Shown here in pieces: positions 60,682-64,000 of a stretch of DNA of 64,000 bases (the stretch's first letter is position 1; every line of letters starts with the position of its first letter). A program made the position numbers and the translations under genes. The DNA comes from CAWCBG01 sp963793845 (GTDB lineage Bacteria; Acidobacteriota; Terriglobia; Terriglobales; Acidobacteriaceae). Location of the stretch: NCBI GenBank assembly GCA_963793845.1, contig CAWCBG010000002.1, positions 1 through 64,000 on the forward strand. Direction: 5' to 3'. The notes under the pieces were generated by a model, which was not told the DNA's origin, did no database searches, and saw nothing but the letters and a program-made list of their open reading frames with translations.

Positions 60682-61971
60682 ATGATTCCGTCTGACCGTA
60701 CTGTGACTGCCAACGTTTCGAATCTCATCTACGACTGGAACACTGTCTTTGCCCGCTCCATGAAGCCGGCCGGGCGCGCGCTGCTGAACGACGAATCCCT
60801 GCGCGACGGCCTGCAATCGCCGTCGGTGCGCGATCCTTCCATCGAACAGAAGATCGAAATTCTGCACTTAATGGAAGGTCTTGGCATCAACATGCTCGAC
60901 ATCGGCCTGCCTGGCGCCGGGCCTCGCGCTGTGGCCCATTGCGAGGCCCTGGCCCGCGAGATCGGGCGCGCGCGGCTGAAGATTAAGCCAAACTGCGCCG
61001 CCCGCACCCACGAGAACGACATTCGGCCCATCGCTGAAATTGTGCAGCGCACCGGCGTTCCCATCGAGGCGGCGACCTTTATCGGATCGAGCCCAATTCG
61101 CCGTTACACCGAAAACTGGACCGATGACTTTCTTCTCCACACCACGGAGAAGGCGGTGAAGTACGCGGTCTCGCTCGGCCTCGACGTAATGTACGTAACC
61201 GAAGACACTTCACGCTGCGATCCCGAAACGATTCAACGGCTGTACACGACGGCGATCCAATGCGGCGCGAAGGCGATCGTGGTCTGCGACACCACCGGCC
61301 ACTCGACCCCGATGGGAGTCGTAGCCTTACTCCAGTTCGTGATCAACGAGGTCGTCAAGCCAACCGGAGGTGACATCCGTGTGGAGTGGCATGGGCACTG
61401 CGATCGCGGACTGGCAGTGGCCAACTCGATAGCCGCATACGTCGCCGGAGCCGAGGTCGTGCACGCAACCGCGTGCGGGATCGGCGAGCGTGTCGGCAAC
61501 ACCCAGATGGATCAGATGCTGGTCAATCTCAAACTGCTCGGCATCGAGCCTTGGGCCAGCCAGGATCTCACTCACTTAAAGGATTATTGCGAAGCGGTTT
61601 CGAAGGCGACGGGAGTGCCGATTCCCAAGAACTATCCGGTGGTAGGAGATGACGCGTTCCGCACGGGTACCGGCGTGCACGCCGCCGCGGTGATCAAGGC
61701 CTATCGCAAGAACGACGTGATGCTGGCGAACAGCATTTACTCCGGCGTGCCCTCGCATTACTTCGGCATGGAGCAGATCATCGAGATCGGTCCGATGAGC
61801 GGCAAGTCGAACGTGCAGTTCTGGCTGGAACGTCACGGCATTCCACAAACCGAGGAACTGATCGAGCGTATTTATCAGCGCGCCAAGAACTCTGATCGCA
61901 TGCTCACCGACGCAGAGATTCTGGAGTGCTGCCCCGCGATTCCCGACACCAGAACTACCCTCGCCTCGTAG
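60682..61971 (+). CDS. DRE-TIM metallolyase (isopropylmalate/homocitrate synthase-like)
   Basis: A 429-residue member of the DRE-TIM superfamily that condenses an acyl-CoA with a 2-oxoacid, or splits HMG-CoA. The DRE motif is in LNDESLRDGLQS, the metal site in EWHGHCDRGLAVANS (His-x-His) and the lid-side GIGERVGNTQMDQML is characteristic of 2-isopropylmalate synthases. The N-terminal helix region (SNLIYDWNTVF) is unusual and there is no LeuA allosteric domain, so it is more like the short synthase/lyase types. Substrate cannot be fixed; the upstream B12 subunit hints at branched acyl-CoA metabolism. Confidence 0.85.
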   Translation: MIPSDRTVTANVSNLIYDWNTVFARSMKPAGRALLNDESLRDGLQSPSVRDPSIEQKIEILHLMEGLGINMLDIGLPGAGPRAVAHCEALAREIGRARLKIKPNCAARTHENDIRPIAEIVQRTGVPIEAATFIGSSPIRRYTENWTDDFLLHTTEKAVKYAVSLGLDVMYVTEDTSRCDPETIQRLYTTAIQCGAKAIVVCDTTGHSTPMGVVALLQFVINEVVKPTGGDIRVEWHGHCDRGLAVANSIAAYVAGAEVVHATACGIGERVGNTQMDQMLVNLKLLGIEPWASQDLTHLKDYCEAVSKATGVPIPKNYPVVGDDAFRTGTGVHAAAVIKAYRKNDVMLANSIYSGVPSHYFGMEQIIEIGPMSGKSNVQFWLERHGIPQTEELIERIYQRAKNSDRMLTDAEILECCPAIPDTRTTLAS

Positions 61972-61979
61972 ATCGTGGG

Positions 61980-62864
61980 TTATCGGGTCTCCGTCGAACC
62001 GACAAGCGACCTAACCTGAGACACCAGTTCCTGGGTAACCGGCACCGCAATCTTGTGACGCGCACCTCCGCGAAGAATTGGACCCGCGATGGCGTCCAGT
62101 TCCAGCCGTCGACCCGCCGCCAGATCTTTCGCCATCGAAGCTCGCATAGCGGGCGGCGCTCCATCAAAAATCGGGTTTAGCTTCTCTGCGTCAACTTCCG
62201 CACCTTCGGCCCTGGCGACAGCGCATGCCTCCCCAATCGCCGAGCGGAGTTTTGCCTTCCACTCCGGATCGGCCATAATTTCGCCGTTGTTCTTGCCCGA
62301 GGCAGACGTGACCAGAGCAAAAGGAGCGAGGAAGCAAAGCTTGCTCCACAGCAATGTCTGCTCGTTCTCCACGAAGCGGCAGTCGAATCCGAGCCCTCGC
62401 AGGCGCTCTACAGTGTCCTTGAGGATAGGCTCCCCACTGGCGGCAAGTCCCAGGCGTATCGCGGTTCGGTGCACAAAGTGGCCGTCTTCGGTACGCTCCG
62501 CCTCGACCGCAATAGTGCCGGGAACAACGCGATCGTGTCCGAAGCGCCACCGCAGCACCGCGATGTGATCCACGCCATTCAGCAGAGGGACGACGATTTT
62601 AGGATCGGACTTGACCGATTGCAGTGCGTCGTAGAGTTGGTAGGTCTTGGTCGCGATCCAAAGCACATCTACGGGTTCGCGCAAGCTGGCCACAGCCTTT
62701 GCCGGCCCGGTCAAGGTGGCCGAAGGTCGCTCCAGCGTCAGTACCGGTGGGTAGCTAGCCGCCTTTTCGGGGCGAACAATTACGATGACTTCTTCGCCGA
62801 TCGATGCCAATGCGGCACCCAGCAAACCCCCGATCGCTCCCGCTCCCAGGATGGCATGTTTCAT
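61980..62864 (-). CDS. 2-dehydropantoate 2-reductase family protein
   Basis: A 294-residue NADPH-dependent reductase (PanE/ApbA). The cofactor site is HAILGAGAIGGLLGAALA, and the catalytic Lys lies in LLWSKLCFLAPFALVT after LLNGVDH. A C-terminal helical domain binds the substrate (DGAPPAMRASMAKDLAAGRRLELDAIAGPIL). It makes pantoate for CoA, or may act on a similar 2-oxo acid, as many paralogues do. It is convergent with the DRE-TIM gene. Confidence 0.9.
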   Translation of the reverse strand: MKHAILGAGAIGGLLGAALASIGEEVIVIVRPEKAASYPPVLTLERPSATLTGPAKAVASLREPVDVLWIATKTYQLYDALQSVKSDPKIVVPLLNGVDHIAVLRWRFGHDRVVPGTIAVEAERTEDGHFVHRTAIRLGLAASGEPILKDTVERLRGLGFDCRFVENEQTLLWSKLCFLAPFALVTSASGKNNGEIMADPEWKAKLRSAIGEACAVARAEGAEVDAEKLNPIFDGAPPAMRASMAKDLAAGRRLELDAIAGPILRGGARHKIAVPVTQELVSQVRSLVGSTETR

Positions 62865-63003
62865 GGAATCAGTTTCAGGTTAAGAGTTTCAACTTGCAAG
62901 TCTAAACCGACGTCGAACCTGGATTCGGCAAAAAACCGCGCTTCCGGAATTGCTCTTGCCGTGGCAGCATGATTTACTAACTTGGTTGTCCGCAGGAGGA
63001 AGT

Positions 63004-64000
63004 TTGATTCGCACACCGTTCCTGGCCTTTACCATCGGCATTCTCAGCATGTCCGCCTTCGCACAAAACCAGCCATCCAATGCGGCGCCGCACGCTCAGG
63101 CGAAGCCGACCGGCACCGCCGAGACACCCGCGCCCGCTAAAGGCTCTCAACCGGGCTGGGTCGCTATCAGCAATCGCTATGCTGACATGCTGATCGATGT
63201 GGTCTTTAAGTACCACCCTGAGGCCGGATCGCAACAGGGATTGAGCCAGTTCGACAGCAAGGTTTCGCAACCCACGCTGGCCAACGAAGACGCAGAGCGC
63301 CAGGAGACCGAGGCTGTATTAGCCAAGCTGAAGGCTGCTTCGGCCGAGAAACAGCAGAAGGATGTTGCCGAAGACCTGCAGATCATGATCCGCAAGGTGC
63401 AACTGAACTTCCGGCGGCAAGATTTTCAGCGCGCCCACGAAGTGCCCTACATTAACGCCAGCCAAGAAGTTTTTAGCGGCCTGCGTGTTCTGCTCGACGA
63501 CCAGACTCCCCCTGCCCGCCGGCCGGCCTCCGTGGAGCGCATCCGGGAATACGCCGGTTTGGAGCCGGGTTACACGTCGCTCACCGACATCCTGAAGCGG
63601 CGCATCACCGAACAGATGGCCAAGCCGGGCGTGATTTATCCGGCCAAAGTCGAGATCGAAACCGAGATGGCGCGCAATTCCAACTATGTCGAGGGCATCG
63701 CCGCGCTGATGCAGAAGTACAACTTGCCGGGGTGGCAGGAGCCACTTGGCAAGCTCAAATCGCAGCTTACGGATTACGACGCCTGGATCACTTCCACCGT
63801 GCTGCTGAAGGCGCGCACCGACTTCCGCATGCCGCCCGAGGAATACTCGCTCGAACTTGAGAACTACGGCATCGACATTCCCCAAAGCCAATTAACGGCG
63901 ATGGCGCATCAGGCCTTCACCGAATACCAGGGCGAAATGAAAGTGGTGGCAGCCAAAATCGCGAAAGAGCGGAACCTGCCGTCCAGCGACTATCGTGATG
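63004..64000 (+). CDS. DUF885 family secreted protein, truncated by window edge
   Basis: The reading frame starts at TTG 63004, close behind AGGAGGA (62994-63000), and runs open to the end of the window (332 residues seen). A signal peptide (PFLAFTIGILSMSAFAQ) and an Ala/Pro-rich linker lead to the DUF885 domain: WVAISNRYADMLIDVVFKYHPEAGSQQGLSQFD, VPYINASQEVFSGLRVLLDDQTP and the helical PPEEYSLELENYGIDI. DUF885 proteins are related to metallopeptidases with a C-terminal HExxH-like site that would lie beyond the edge here. Confidence 0.85.
   Translation, partial: MIRTPFLAFTIGILSMSAFAQNQPSNAAPHAQAKPTGTAETPAPAKGSQPGWVAISNRYADMLIDVVFKYHPEAGSQQGLSQFDSKVSQPTLANEDAERQETEAVLAKLKAASAEKQQKDVAEDLQIMIRKVQLNFRRQDFQRAHEVPYINASQEVFSGLRVLLDDQTPPARRPASVERIREYAGLEPGYTSLTDILKRRITEQMAKPGVIYPAKVEIETEMARNSNYVEGIAALMQKYNLPGWQEPLGKLKSQLTDYDAWITSTVLLKARTDFRMPPEEYSLELENYGIDIPQSQLTAMAHQAFTEYQGEMKVVAAKIAKERNLPSSDYRD

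Overview
The window looks like a chromosomal segment of a soil-type Acidobacteriota, probably class Terriglobia. The gene density and high-GC coding style fit. Two VWFA-related proteins of the acidobacterial type, a frameshifted sedolisin (S53) with an Ig-like/hydrophobic/'TVTVTATSGSLSHTAQV' tail, and several secreted hydrolases are all familiar from that phylum. Assignment rests on gene content only; no 16S rRNA is present.

Layout. 1-8.2 kb: 3' end of tRNA-Asn, a secreted CE1-like esterase, a frameshifted S53 protease, an 800-bp repeat-rich gap, an S9 peptidase and a pentapeptide-repeat membrane protein. 8.5-11.5 kb: a bufferin-type RiPP operon (Cys-rich precursor, MNIO/DUF692 enzyme, DUF2063 partner, DoxX membrane protein), with a palindromic repeat between the last two genes. 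11.5-19.7 kb: two secreted HExxH metalloproteases, a Tll0287-type haem sensor, a Ser/Thr kinase, homoserine dehydrogenase (frameshifted) and an ECF sigma factor fused to a zinc-finger domain. 19.8-21.8 kb: copC-copD copper uptake pair. 22-26 kb: an M23 peptidase, then arsR-arsM-arsC-acr3 with a clear promoter/operator. 26-34 kb: lipase, aldo/keto reductase, K+ channel, acyl-CoA dehydrogenase, a 1023-aa TIR-STAND-TPR protein and a CBM9-like protein. 34-41.8 kb: two overlapping VWA genes, DUF1015, then the amidase-GerMN-murI operon. 42-47.4 kb: two PYROXD2-like FAD oxidoreductases (one frameshifted) divergent from a GcvT-like aminomethyltransferase, and a 7-TM protein. 47.6-49.1 kb: two secreted proteins, one made of fourteen 27-residue two-cysteine repeats. 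49.5-59.5 kb: zinc-ribbon protein, OsmC, a lone DHp-like helix pair, phosphoesterase, sensor kinase (frameshifted), lipoprotein, TPR protein, O-methyltransferase, MFS exporter, low-affinity Fe permease family protein. 59.7-64 kb: B12-binding subunit, a small CxxC protein, a DRE-TIM (isopropylmalate synthase-like) enzyme, ketopantoate reductase and the start of a DUF885 protein running off the edge.

Themes. Metal and metalloid handling recurs: bufferin operon, CopCD, ars operon, Fe permease family. The most novel-looking material is the bufferin precursor with two CKGxNSCKGxGGC blocks and the tandem two-cysteine repeat protein with its small secreted neighbour. Non-coding DNA carries at least four families of dispersed palindromic repeats, several in two or more copies here. 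Five genes carry frameshifts, at least some in genes that should be conserved (hom), so indel errors in the assembly are a serious possibility.
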